Shown: positions 17,829-26,770 of the stretch, piece by piece
Layout: each line of letters begins with the position of its first letter
Position numbering within the stretch: the stretch's first letter is position 1
Source: Actinomycetota bacterium
GTDB taxonomy: Bacteria > Actinomycetota > Actinomycetes > Actinomycetales > Dermatophilaceae
Assembly: GCA_020161815.1 (NCBI GenBank)
Contig: JAIUOP010000001.1
Coordinates: 186,001 to 250,000 of the forward strand
DNA: 64,000 nt
Direction of reading: 5' to 3'
Program-made: the position numbers and the translations under genes
The notes under the pieces: model-generated
Databases searched by the model: none
What the model was told of the DNA's origin: nothing
Seen by the model: only the letters and a program-made list of their open reading frames with translations

Positions 17829-19006
17829 GAGACGAGTACCCCTAGCCCATAGCAGAACGTGGCGACGACCAGGCCGAGTGCGCTGACCGCCGGGAGGGTG
17901 AGGTGCAACCAACGCGGTGCCCGCTCCACGAGGAGCGCTCCCAGGACCGCGAAGACAGGGAAGGCCATCATGACGTACCGGCCGCACCCGAGGAAATCCT
18001 TGCTGCCGACGAGCGGGATGCCCAGGACGACCACGACATAGGCGACGTACCCCCAGCCGAAGCGCCGACGCACCTGCGGGATCGCCAGGACGGCGAGCGC
18101 ACAGACGAGGAACTGGGCGAAGAGGATGGCCTTGATGTCCCAGGGCCCGTGGAGCAGCTGCCCGCCGAAGCCGATCTTGAACCACGTGCGCGGGCCGCTG
18201 CCCTGGTCCCACCCCGGTGAACCCTGGACGTTGGCGAAGGCCAGCGGGTCGCCGAAGCGGCGCCACAGGTAGAAGCACCAGCCCGCGAGGCCGGCCAGGG
18301 CGAGGGTGACTCCCAGGTGCCGGACGCGGACCTCGCGCAGGGAGCCGATGAGCTCTCGGGCCGACACCGAGGGGCGTCCGGTCCGGTCCTGGGCGAGCAG
18401 CTCGACGGTGCGCACGACGAGGCCGACCACCAGGGCCAGACCGACCGGCCGGCCCGCCGTCGCGATCGCGCCGATCGCCCCGGCCGCGAGGAACCAGCGC
18501 CGCTCCAGGCAGGTGAAGGCCGCGAGGACGCACAGCAGGAAGAGGGCGTCGCTGTACATCGCGCCGTAGATGAAGAAGGCATAGGGGTAGGTCATGAGCG
18601 AGGCCAGGGCGAGGACCCGGGCGCGGCCGCTCACGCGGGGCTGCAGCCAGCGCCAGAACAGCAGCACGCTGAGCAGCCCGCAGACCAAGGTGATGAGCAC
18701 GCCGGACACCTGGTAGTCGCCGGTCACCTCGGTCACGCCGCGGACCGCCAGGGGGTAGCTCGGGAAGAACGCGACGGGGGACTGCTGGCCCGGAACGTAG
18801 AAGTAGCCGTTCTCGGCGATCCCTCCGTACCAGTTGGAGTCCCAGCGGACCCACGCATCGATCCACGGCGGGTCCCCGGTCACCACCTGGCTCCGGTTGC
18901 TGACCGGGATGCTCGGGATGAGGGACTGGGCCCACGTGACGATGGCCGTCAGCGCGACCGCCACCACGGCATACGCGGCACTCACCCGCGCCCAGCCGAC
19001 GTGCAT
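17825..19006 (-). CDS. PIG-V-like polytopic glycosyltransferase
   Basis: A 393-aa membrane protein with about ten hydrophobic segments. WIDAWVRWDSNWYGGIAENGYF (residues ~48-69) carries the WDxxWY signature of PIG-V/GT76-like mannosyltransferases, followed by AFFPSYPL, as in enzymes that use polyprenyl-phosphate sugars on the outer membrane face. ATG 19006 is preceded by GGGGGAAGA. It is the first gene of the four-gene operon reaching 15503 and the probable transferase for the sugar prepared by the next genes. The family name is certain only to the level of PIG-V-like. Confidence 0.82.
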   Translation of the reverse strand: MHVGWARVSAAYAVVAVALTAIVTWAQSLIPSIPVSNRSQVVTGDPPWIDAWVRWDSNWYGGIAENGYFYVPGQQSPVAFFPSYPLAVRGVTEVTGDYQVSGVLITLVCGLLSVLLFWRWLQPRVSGRARVLALASLMTYPYAFFIYGAMYSDALFLLCVLAAFTCLERRWFLAAGAIGAIATAGRPVGLALVVGLVVRTVELLAQDRTGRPSVSARELIGSLREVRVRHLGVTLALAGLAGWCFYLWRRFGDPLAFANVQGSPGWDQGSGPRTWFKIGFGGQLLHGPWDIKAILFAQFLVCALAVLAIPQVRRRFGWGYVAYVVVVLGIPLVGSKDFLGCGRYVMMAFPVFAVLGALLVERAPRWLHLTLPAVSALGLVVATFCYGLGVLVS

Positions 19007-19133
19007 TGTCTTCCCCCACCCCTGAATGACGGCGCTGAGCACCCTAAGCCTGGGGGGCCTGCCGCCTCCCTGCCCGCGTGGAATACTACCGAGCGCGGCT
19101 GGAAACGCCCTCGCGAACGGCAAGGAGGCGCGC

Positions 19134-19967
19134 ATGATCTGGGTGCTCCTCGCGGCGCTCGCCGGAGGGATCTCCGTCGTCCTCCAGGCCCAGTCCGCGC
19201 GCGCCGAGGGCCATCCCGGTCACCTCGGCCTGCTGGCCACCCTCGTGCGACGACCGCGGTATGTCGCGGGGCTGGCCTGCATGTTCGTCGGGTTCCTCAG
19301 TGGAGCCATGGCCTTGCGGCACCTCCCGCTCTTCGCCGTCCAGGCGGGCCGATCCTCCAGCCTCGCCGTCACCGCCGTCCTCGCGGTGTTCTTGCTCCGG
19401 GCACGGTTGCGCGGCCGCGACATCCTCGCCATCGCGGCCGTCGCCGTCGGCCTGGTCGCCGTGACGCTGGCCTCGCACGGTGGTCGCGGGCACGTTCACC
19501 TCTTCGGTCTGGTGCGTCTGGCGCCCTTGGCCGCGGTCCTGGTGCTGCTCGCCCTCGGGCAGTGGGCGTCGACGCGCGACTGGCCCTTCGTCGGGCCGTT
19601 CGTCGGGGTCGCCGGCGGCCTGGCATTCACCGTCATCGGCTTGTGCCTCCGCGGGGTGGGTGGCGCCAGGATGCTCGACCTCGGCGAGGTGCTTCGTGAC
19701 CCGCTGACCTGGACGATCCCGGTCGCCGGGCTGGTCGGCCTGCACCTGACCACAGTCGCGCTGACCAAGGCATCGGTGGTGTCGGTGACCTCGGCCGTCA
19801 TCGCGTCCGAGACCGTCGCGGCAGCGCTCCTCGGTTTCGCGCTGGCGGGGGATCGCACCAGGCACGGGCTGGGCTGGCTGGCGCTGACGGGCGTGGTGCT
19901 CGTCCTCGTCGGCGCACTGGACCTGGCGCGCTTCAGCGGTGACCTCGAGGACGCCGTCGTCGAGTGA
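19134..19967 (+). CDS. EamA/DMT-family transporter
   Basis: A 277-aa membrane protein with nine to ten hydrophobic segments in two halves, in the drug/metabolite transporter fold. The first half ends around GLVAVTLASHG, the second around ALTKASVVSVTSAVIASETVAAALLGF. It starts at ATG 19134 behind a strong AAGGAGG. Divergent from the glycan operon and followed by tRNA-Arg on the other strand. Substrate unknown. Confidence 0.82.
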   Translation: MIWVLLAALAGGISVVLQAQSARAEGHPGHLGLLATLVRRPRYVAGLACMFVGFLSGAMALRHLPLFAVQAGRSSSLAVTAVLAVFLLRARLRGRDILAIAAVAVGLVAVTLASHGGRGHVHLFGLVRLAPLAAVLVLLALGQWASTRDWPFVGPFVGVAGGLAFTVIGLCLRGVGGARMLDLGEVLRDPLTWTIPVAGLVGLHLTTVALTKASVVSVTSAVIASETVAAALLGFALAGDRTRHGLGWLALTGVVLVLVGALDLARFSGDLEDAVVE

Positions 19968-19988
19968 GCAGCCCGGTTCGCGATGAAG

Positions 19989-20060
19989 TGCCCCCGGCAG
20001 GATTCGAACCTGCGACACCTTCTTTAGGAGAGAAGTGCTCTTCCCCTGAGCTACGAGGGC
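19989..20060 (-). tRNA. tRNA-Arg (anticodon CCT)
   Basis: The reverse strand folds as a 72-nt cloverleaf: acceptor GCCCTCG with CGGGGGC (one U-G pair), D-stem GCTC/GAGC, anticodon stem CTTCT/AGAAG with loop CTCCTAA (anticodon CCT, codon AGG), and T-arm GCAGG-TTCGAAT-CCTGC. The 3' CCA is not encoded. AGG is rare in this genome, so the tRNA reads a minor codon. Confidence 0.95.
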
Positions 20061-20205
20061 CTGCCCGGATGAGCCGGGCGCACCAAGCCTAAGCGAGCCC
20101 GGAGCCGTCCACGGACCGTGGCGGACGGCATACCGGGGACGCGGTGCCCATCGACGCTGAGATGAGCGGCACCGCGGAGCCGGCCACGCGGCATACTCGT
20201 CCTTC

Positions 20206-21468
20206 GTGGACGCGCCCGGCACCGATCTCGTGCAGCGGCGCACCCTCACCACCCTCGTCCTCAGCCAAGTCCTCGGCGGCGTCGGGCTCTCGGCCGGCGT
20301 GGCCGTCGGCGCGCTGCTCGCCGAGGAGGTCTCCGGATCGGCGACCTGGGCGGGCCTGGGTGGGACCTTCCAGGTGCTCGGCACCGCGCTCATCACCATC
20401 CCGATGACCCGCCTCATCGCGGTGCGCGGCCGCCGTCCCGGCCTGGCCCTCGGCTACGCACTCGCCGCCCTGGGCGCGCTCGGGCTCATCGTCGCCGGCG
20501 TGATCGGCAACTTCCCGCTCCTTCTTCTCGCGAGCGTCCTCCTCGGCGGGGCGACGGCGAGCAACGGACAGGCCCGGTATGCCGCGGTCGACCTTGCGCC
20601 GTCGGCCCGCCGTGGGCGCCACCTGAGCCTCGTGGTCTGGGTCACCACCGTGGGTTCGGTCCTCGGGCCCAACCTGGTCGGGCCGAGCGAGCCGGTCGCG
20701 AGGGCGCTGGGGCTGCCGGTGCTCACCGGTCCGTATGTCTTCTCCGTCGTCGGGCTGCTCATTGCCGTCGTCGTCCTCCTGCTGCGGTTGCGCCCAGACC
20801 CTCTGCTGGAGGCGCGTCGGCGGGCGGCCGCGGCCAGTGAGGGCAGCGGGGTCGCGGTGGCGCCGCCGAACCACAGCCTCGTCCACGGCCTGCGCGTCGT
20901 CCTCGCGCACCGCACGAGCGCGATCGCCCTGCTGACCCTGGCCTTCGGACATGCGGTCATGGTCAGCGTCATGGTGATGACGCCGCTGCACATGCGGCAC
21001 GGGCACGCCGACCTCACGGTCATCGGGTTCGTCATCAGCCTGCACATCCTGGGCATGTTCGCCTTCTCGCCGATCACCGGCTGGGCGGTGGACCGGTTCG
21101 GGTCGCGACCGGTCGCCCTCGTGGGCTCGCTCATCCTCTCGACGGCCACCCTGCTCGCGTCGACGACGGGCACGGGGGCCTCGACGATCCTCACGATCGC
21201 CCTCTTCCTCCTTGGTCTCGGCTGGTCCTGCACCTTCGTCAGCGCCTCGAGCGCGCTGGCCGCGACCCTCCCCATGGCGGATCGGGCGACCGGGCAGGGT
21301 GCGGCCGACCTCGTCATGAGCCTGACCGCGGCCGGGGCCGGAGCGATCGCCGGCGTCATCGTCGAGGCGGCCGGCTTCCACTGGCTCTCGCTCGTGTCGC
21401 TGGGCTTCGCGGTGGTGATCGGCCTGGCCGTCGCGGGCGTGGGCCGGGTGCCCGCCCCGACGGACTGA
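20206..21468 (+). CDS. MFS transporter
   Basis: A 420-aa twelve-segment major facilitator. Visible traits are GSATWAGLGGTFQVLGTALITIPMTRLIAVRGRRPGLALGY in the first half and ITGWAVDRFGSRPVALVGS between helices 8 and 9. It resembles drug-efflux MFS proteins of actinobacteria; substrate unknown. GTG 20206 follows a CGGCATAC site at ~20188. Only 18 bp separate its stop from the helicase gene, so the two may be co-transcribed. Confidence 0.85.
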   Translation: MDAPGTDLVQRRTLTTLVLSQVLGGVGLSAGVAVGALLAEEVSGSATWAGLGGTFQVLGTALITIPMTRLIAVRGRRPGLALGYALAALGALGLIVAGVIGNFPLLLLASVLLGGATASNGQARYAAVDLAPSARRGRHLSLVVWVTTVGSVLGPNLVGPSEPVARALGLPVLTGPYVFSVVGLLIAVVVLLLRLRPDPLLEARRRAAAASEGSGVAVAPPNHSLVHGLRVVLAHRTSAIALLTLAFGHAVMVSVMVMTPLHMRHGHADLTVIGFVISLHILGMFAFSPITGWAVDRFGSRPVALVGSLILSTATLLASTTGTGASTILTIALFLLGLGWSCTFVSASSALAATLPMADRATGQGAADLVMSLTAAGAGAIAGVIVEAAGFHWLSLVSLGFAVVIGLAVAGVGRVPAPTD

Positions 21469-21486
21469 CCTTGTTAGCCTGCTGCG

Positions 21487-24400
21487 GTGAGTGAGCCCGG
21501 CCCCGCAGTCCCCGAGCAGCCCGTGGACGCCCGGGCTGCAGCGGTGCAGGCGGCCGTCGCCAGCTGGACCAAGCACCTGGTCGACCTCGGCGGTCGCAAC
21601 ACCCTGCTCTGGTACCGCGACCTCCCCACCGGCACGCTCGACCTCTCGACGGCCCACCCGAGCGGCATCGCCCTGCTCATGACGGGTCGACCGACCAAGC
21701 TCTCGGACATCGTGCGAGAGCCGGGAGCCTTCGAGGAGGCCCGTCGACGGGTCCGCGCCATCGCGGCCAAGGCCCGCGAGCTGAAGGAGGAGCGCGGGAT
21801 CGAGACCTGCTTCGTGGCCTTCGGGATGGCCACGTGGGACCTCGGGCCCAGCGTGCGACCGCCGGCGGCGCCGGTGCTGTTGCGCGCGGTCACGTTGCGG
21901 CCGATCGGCGTCGCCGGCTCGGACTACCTCCTGGACCTCACGCCGGTCCTGGAGTTCAACCCCGTCCTCGAGCACTACCTGCGGACCGAGCGGGGGATCG
22001 AGGTCGACGGGGACGCACTCGAGGCGCTCGCCAGCGCCGGCAGCGGCTTCGACCCCTACCCTGTGTATGCCGACCTCGCCGAGCGGTGCCTGCAGGTCCC
22101 CGGGTTCTCGGTCGCTCCCCGTGTGACGGTCGGGACCTTCTCCTACGCCAAGCTGCCCCTGGTGGCAGACCTGGCGGCGCAGGGCAGTGCGCTGGCCGAC
22201 CACGACGTCGTGGCCGCCCTGGCCGGGGACCCGTCGGCGCTGGCCTCGGTGCGCTCCGACATCGCCTCCTCCGACGTCGACCCGGTCCTCGACGCCTCTG
22301 GTGCTGCCCTGGTGCTCGATGCCGACTCCTCCCAGCAGCAGGTCATCGAGGCCGCGCGGGCCGGGGCCCACCTCGTCGTCCAGGGTCCGCCGGGCACGGG
22401 CAAGAGCCAGACCATCACGAACCTGCTGGCCGCCCTCGCCGCCGACGGCAAGCGCGTCCTCTTCGTCGCCGAGAAGCGCGCCGCGATCGACGCCGTCCTC
22501 GGCCGCCTCGACGACGTCGGCCTGGGATCGCTCGTGCTCGACCTCCACGACGGCGCCCGGGCCAAGCACTGGGTCGCCGAACGCCTTGCCAGGGACCTCG
22601 ACGCACTGGCCGACGCGCCCGTCGACACCGGTCCCGGGCATGCGCAGCGCGTGCAGCAGGAAGCCGCGGCGGCCCTCGACGACCAGCTCGACAGCCTCCA
22701 CGGGGCCCGGCAGCCCTGGGGCGTGAGCGCCTACGAGGTCATGTCCGCGGTGTCCGAGTTGTCCCGCCGACCGCACCCGCCGCGATCGAAGGTGCGGCTC
22801 CGGGGGGAGCACCTCGCCGGCCTGGCCGCCACGACCCGCGACGCGACCGCTCGCGAGCTGGGCCGCCTGGCCGCCCTCGGCGCCTGGCGGTCGGACGGGG
22901 GCGACGACCCCTGGTTCGGCGCGCAGGTCACCACACCCGAGGAGGCCGTCGCAGCCCGAGACCGGGTCGAGTCCCTGACCGGCGGTGGGCTGACCGACCT
23001 CGACTCCGTCCTCAGGACAGTCCTCGCGGGGCTGCACTTCCCCGAGGCACAGTCACTCACCGACTGGGGTCGCACCCTGGACACGCTCGCTCGCGTGCGC
23101 GACACCCTGGAGATCTTCCGCCCCGACGTCTTCGACGCTCCCCTCGAGGAGGCGGTCGCTGCGACGGCGCCCAAGGCCGTCCGCGTCGCCTGCGGCACCA
23201 CCCTCGGGTGGTGGGAGCGCCGCCGGATCACCAAGGGCGCCAAGGCCCTGCTGCGTCCGGGCGCCCCACCAGCGGACCTGCATGCCGCCCTGGTGGCCGC
23301 TGCCGGCCAGCGCACGGCGTGGCGCGACCTCGCCGGGCCGGGCGGTCGCCCCGAGATCCCCTCGGAGCTGGACCGGGCGCGGCACGCGCACGCCGGCGTC
23401 ATGGCCGACGTGGCCTGGCTGCAGGAACGCCTCCCCGCGCGCGAACTCCCCGTCGCGCTCGCCGACCTCGACCGCGAGAACCTGCTCGCGACCCTGGGCC
23501 GCCTGCGGGAGAGCACCGACCGGCTCGCGGTCGTGCCGACGGTGAAGGCATCCCTCGACGAGCTCACCCGACAGGGCTGGCGGCCCCTCATCGAGGACCT
23601 CGCCGACCGGTCGGTCGACGCCGCCGAGGTGCCGGCCGAGGTCGAGCACGTCTGGTGGACCTCCATCGCCGAGGAGATCGCGCTCCTCGACCCCCGGGTC
23701 GGGGGGCACTCCGGTGAGCACCTGCGCAGCGAGCTGCGGCGCTTCGTCGAGGCCGACCGGGCGGTCATCGCCGACGGGCCTCGGCGCGTGCGCGCCGCCG
23801 TCACGGCGCGCGCGCGAGCCGTGGCCCGCCAGCACCCGGACCAGGTCGCCTTCCTCGGGGCGAGCGGAGCGCGTCGCCGTGGCCGTCATCCGCTGCGCGA
23901 CCTGCTGCCGATGGCGCCCGACGTGATGACCGCCCTGCGGCCCTGCTGGGTGATGAGCCCGCTCGTCGTCGCCAGCGTCCTGCCCCCAGGGCGCTGGTTC
24001 GACGTCGTCGTCTTCGACGAGGCCTCGCAGGTCCCGCCGGCCGAGGCCGTGTCGGCGATCTCGAGGGCCCGGCAGGTGGTCCTCGCCGGCGACTCGCACC
24101 AGCTGCCCCCGACCAGCTTCTTCACCACCGTCACCGACGAGGTCGCGCCGGTCGGGCAGGGGCCCCTGACCGACGGGGTGGAGTCGATCCTCGACGTGCT
24201 CTCGGCCACCCTGCCCCTGCGCCGGCTCCGCTGGCACTATCGCTCCCTCGACGAACGCCTCATCGCCTTCGCCAACCACCAGGTCTACGAGGGCGGGCTG
24301 GTCACCTTCCCCGGTGTCGGTGAGGACCCGGCCCTCGTCCTCGAGTCCGTCGACGGGCAGGGCATGGTCGACGAGCAGTCGGCCGCCGTCGAGTCCACCC

Positions 24401-25245
24401 GGGCCGAGGTGGACCGGGTCGTCAGCCTCGTGCTGGAGCACGCCCGCCGCCGGCCGGACGAGAGCCTGGGCGTGGTGACCCTCGGGCTGGTCCACGCCCA
24501 GCGCATCGAGGACGCCCTCACCGCCGCGCTCGGCACCGTCGAGGACGAGGTGGCCGCCTTCTTCGACGAGGAGGCGCCGACCCCGTTCTTCGTCAAGAAC
24601 CTCGAGCGCGTCCAGGGGGACGAGCGGGACGCGATCATCCTGTCCGTCGGCTACGGCAAGACGCCCCACGGGCGGGTCCTCCATCGTTTCGGGCCGCTCA
24701 ACATCGCCGGCGGCGAGCGTCGCCTCAACGTCGCGGTGACCCGTGCCCGCCGGCGGATGACGGTGGTCTCGTCGCTGCGGGCCGCCGACCTCGATCCGGC
24801 TCGCCTCAAGGCCGCGGGTGCACTCATGCTGCGCGATTTCCTGGCGTATGCCGAGCGCGGCGGTGACCTCGTCCCCGCCTCCGCGTCGGGCCGGGACAGC
24901 GAGGCTCCGCCGGCCGTGCCGCCGCTGCACCTCGAGCTCGCCGACCGGCTGCGCGATCAGGGCCTGACCGTCCACCTCGACGTCGGCTCCTCCCGCGCCC
25001 GGGTCGACCTGGCCGTCGAGGATCCCCGTCGCCCCGGCCGGATGGCGCTGGCCGTCACGACCGATGGGCCGGCCCATGCGGCGATGGCCTCCAGCCGGGA
25101 CCGGGATCGCTTGCGCGAGGAGCAACTGGGCCGCCTCGGCTGGCAGACGGTGCGGGTCTGGACCACGGATGTCTATCGGGATCCGGCCCGCGATGTCGAG
25201 CGCATCCGGGCCCTCACCGACCCGGTCCCGCACGATGCCGACTGA
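21487..25245 (+). CDS. DUF4011 / SF1 helicase / C-terminal endonuclease-like fusion
   Basis: A 1252-aa protein. The N-terminal ~280 residues match DUF4011 (SWTKHLVDLGGRNTLLWYRDL). An SF1 helicase follows, split by a long insert: Walker A GPPGTGKS near residue 300, Walker B VVFDEASQ near 841, LAGDSHQLPP near 868, WHYRS near 917, VQGDERDAI near 1042 and NVAVTRAR near 1081. The last ~105 residues resemble the MTES_1575/Vsr-like endonuclease fold (SSRDRDRLREEQLGRLGW, VRVWTTDVYRDP). The strand usually carrying the catalytic acid reads LAVTTDG where relatives have Glu (for example AVETDG). Related architectures occur in defence systems, but chromosomal actinobacterial copies are widespread. Confidence 0.88.
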   Translation: MSEPGPAVPEQPVDARAAAVQAAVASWTKHLVDLGGRNTLLWYRDLPTGTLDLSTAHPSGIALLMTGRPTKLSDIVREPGAFEEARRRVRAIAAKARELKEERGIETCFVAFGMATWDLGPSVRPPAAPVLLRAVTLRPIGVAGSDYLLDLTPVLEFNPVLEHYLRTERGIEVDGDALEALASAGSGFDPYPVYADLAERCLQVPGFSVAPRVTVGTFSYAKLPLVADLAAQGSALADHDVVAALAGDPSALASVRSDIASSDVDPVLDASGAALVLDADSSQQQVIEAARAGAHLVVQGPPGTGKSQTITNLLAALAADGKRVLFVAEKRAAIDAVLGRLDDVGLGSLVLDLHDGARAKHWVAERLARDLDALADAPVDTGPGHAQRVQQEAAAALDDQLDSLHGARQPWGVSAYEVMSAVSELSRRPHPPRSKVRLRGEHLAGLAATTRDATARELGRLAALGAWRSDGGDDPWFGAQVTTPEEAVAARDRVESLTGGGLTDLDSVLRTVLAGLHFPEAQSLTDWGRTLDTLARVRDTLEIFRPDVFDAPLEEAVAATAPKAVRVACGTTLGWWERRRITKGAKALLRPGAPPADLHAALVAAAGQRTAWRDLAGPGGRPEIPSELDRARHAHAGVMADVAWLQERLPARELPVALADLDRENLLATLGRLRESTDRLAVVPTVKASLDELTRQGWRPLIEDLADRSVDAAEVPAEVEHVWWTSIAEEIALLDPRVGGHSGEHLRSELRRFVEADRAVIADGPRRVRAAVTARARAVARQHPDQVAFLGASGARRRGRHPLRDLLPMAPDVMTALRPCWVMSPLVVASVLPPGRWFDVVVFDEASQVPPAEAVSAISRARQVVLAGDSHQLPPTSFFTTVTDEVAPVGQGPLTDGVESILDVLSATLPLRRLRWHYRSLDERLIAFANHQVYEGGLVTFPGVGEDPALVLESVDGQGMVDEQSAAVESTRAEVDRVVSLVLEHARRRPDESLGVVTLGLVHAQRIEDALTAALGTVEDEVAAFFDEEAPTPFFVKNLERVQGDERDAIILSVGYGKTPHGRVLHRFGPLNIAGGERRLNVAVTRARRRMTVVSSLRAADLDPARLKAAGALMLRDFLAYAERGGDLVPASASGRDSEAPPAVPPLHLELADRLRDQGLTVHLDVGSSRARVDLAVEDPRRPGRMALAVTTDGPAHAAMASSRDRDRLREEQLGRLGWQTVRVWTTDVYRDPARDVERIRALTDPVPHDAD

Positions 25246-25429
25246 GGGGCGGCGCCGTGGCCCGCGGCGGGCCCAGCGCCCGGCCGATGCCCCGGCCCCC
25301 GCGCCCTCCGGCGAGGGTGGCGCTGCCGAGCAGACCCTCGACGACACCGACTCCTCCTGGGGCGAGCGACCCGAGGACGAGCGCCGACGGCGCTGGCTTC
25401 AGGAGCAGCGGCCGCCGCACTGGGAGTGA
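25235..25429 (+). CDS. small conserved hypothetical protein (64 aa)
   Basis: ATG 25235 overlaps the end of the helicase gene by 11 bp. The 64-residue product has a basic head (PTEGRRRGPRRAQRP), an Ala/Pro stretch, and a C-terminal DDTDSSWGERPEDERRRRWLQEQRPPHWE, a tail recognisable from many actinobacterial small proteins of unknown function. Likely translated together with the helicase. No membrane segment or metal motif. Confidence 0.7.
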   Translation: MPTEGRRRGPRRAQRPADAPAPAPSGEGGAAEQTLDDTDSSWGERPEDERRRRWLQEQRPPHWE

Positions 25430-25484
25430 CCCGCCGTCGTGACGTGACCCCGCCGTCGTGGTGCGGACCTCGCGCCCATGACGA

Positions 25485-25516
25485 AGGGGTGGCCCCGCCG
25501 AAGCGGGACCACCCCT
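25485..25516. terminator. terminator between the small gene and mscL
   Basis: A 14-bp stem (25485-25498 with 25503-25516, one mismatch) with the loop CGAA, 16 bp beyond the mscL stop. It probably ends mscL on the reverse strand and may serve both convergent units. Confidence 0.75.
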
Positions 25517-25532
25517 GTCAGGTGAGTGTGAC

Positions 25533-25910
25533 TTAGCCGCGAGCGCGGAGGGAGTCGCGGATCTCCTTGAGGAGCTCGACCTGCGGGTCCGGAGCCTCCT
25601 CGGGGGTGTCGGCCTCCTTCTTCAGGAGAGCCGAAGCAGCCTCGTAGGGCTTGACGACGACGAAGTAGACGACGGCGGCGAGGATGATGAAGGCGACGAT
25701 CGCGGTGATGACCGGGCCGTAGTAGAGCTGGTTGTCGCCGAAGCCGAGCGAGAGCTTGTCGAAGCTCGGGGAACCGCCGACCAGGGCGATGATGTCCATG
25801 AGGAACTTCACGACGGCCTCGACGACCTTGCCGAAGGCGCCGGCGATGATGACGGCCACGGCAAGCTCAACGACATTGCCCTGGAGGAGGAACTTCTTGA
25901 AACCCTGCAT
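25533..25910 (-). CDS. mscL: large-conductance mechanosensitive channel
   Basis: A 125-aa channel subunit that opens under membrane tension to release solutes on hypo-osmotic shock; it works as a pentamer. It has the family N-terminus GFKKFLLQGNVVELAVAVIIAGAFGKVVEAVV (helix 1), a periplasmic loop, the second helix VITAIVAFIILAAVVYFVVV and a charged C-terminal helix (PDPQVELLKEIRDSL). ATG 25910 follows AAAGGATTGATCACCCC. Confidence 0.96.
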   Translation of the reverse strand: MQGFKKFLLQGNVVELAVAVIIAGAFGKVVEAVVKFLMDIIALVGGSPSFDKLSLGFGDNQLYYGPVITAIVAFIILAAVVYFVVVKPYEAASALLKKEADTPEEAPDPQVELLKEIRDSLRARG

Positions 25911-26077
25911 GGGGTGATCAATCCTTTGGTATGGGGAGGTTCTGCTGCCCAGATGTGAGGCGAGCGGAACAACGGTACAGAGAAAACGCTTACGCGGCCA
26001 TTCGAAAGGGTGAGGGCCGCGTCCGGGCGCTCTCAGGCGAAAGGGCCCGGAGCCTTCAGTCGACTGTCTCGGCCGTC

Positions 26078-26731
26078 TCAGCCCGCGTCGGTGGGCAGGA
26101 CGTGCACACGGGGTCCGCTGCCGTCCGGGGTCAGCAGCAGCAGGGTGAGGCTGTCGGTTGGCACGGCGACGACCAGTCCCCGAGGGTCGGGTCCGCCCAA
26201 CGCCGGACCGGACCCGGCGACGGAGAGGTCCACGCCCAGGACCATGACTCGCTCGACGAGGACGGCCCCGTCCGAGGGTCGATGCAGGCGCACCTCCTGA
26301 CCGGGCCCGACGAGCTCGAGCATGTGCGTGTCGGTGGCCAGGACGTGGACTGCCGTCGTGCCCGGTGGCAGCCCGTCGGCGAGCGTACGAGGCACCAGCC
26401 GCGTCGGGGTCACCGGCTCGCCGCGGGCCAGGGGCGTGGCGAGCCGACGGCCGAGGACGTGCTCCGGATCGGCCGACGCGGACGGCACCAGGGTGCGCGG
26501 GACCCGGGTGAGGACCAGGTCGCCTCGGCCCAGGACGGTCCCGGCCGCGAGGTCACGACCTGCGACCGCCACGGCCGTCGTCGCGGGAGCGGGGGAGCGC
26601 AGGCTCCACTGCGTCAGGACGAGGGCGGCGGCCAGGGCGAGGAAGGCGAGCACCCGTCGTGCGACGGTGCGCCGCCAGCGCTGGGCCCGGCTGCGTCCGC
26701 GAAGGACGTCACGCACGGAGGGGGAGGTCAT
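26078..26731 (-). CDS. SAF-domain protein (CpaB/RcpC-like)
   Basis: A 217-aa protein with a cytosolic basic start (RGRSRAQRWRRTVARR), one membrane helix (VLAFLALAAALVLTQW, about residues 26-41) and an extracytoplasmic SAF domain (AVAVAGRDLAAGTVLGRGDLVLTRVP). In this it matches CpaB/RcpC proteins of Flp-type pilus assembly, although no other pilus gene is nearby, so it may work in another envelope process. Separated from fmdB by 39 bp; the two could share a transcript. Confidence 0.75.
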   Translation of the reverse strand: MTSPSVRDVLRGRSRAQRWRRTVARRVLAFLALAAALVLTQWSLRSPAPATTAVAVAGRDLAAGTVLGRGDLVLTRVPRTLVPSASADPEHVLGRRLATPLARGEPVTPTRLVPRTLADGLPPGTTAVHVLATDTHMLELVGPGQEVRLHRPSDGAVLVERVMVLGVDLSVAGSGPALGGPDPRGLVVAVPTDSLTLLLLTPDGSGPRVHVLPTDAG

Positions 26732-26770
26732 CCCCCGACGCTAGGCAGGATCAGGCCGGTGCACGCGGGG

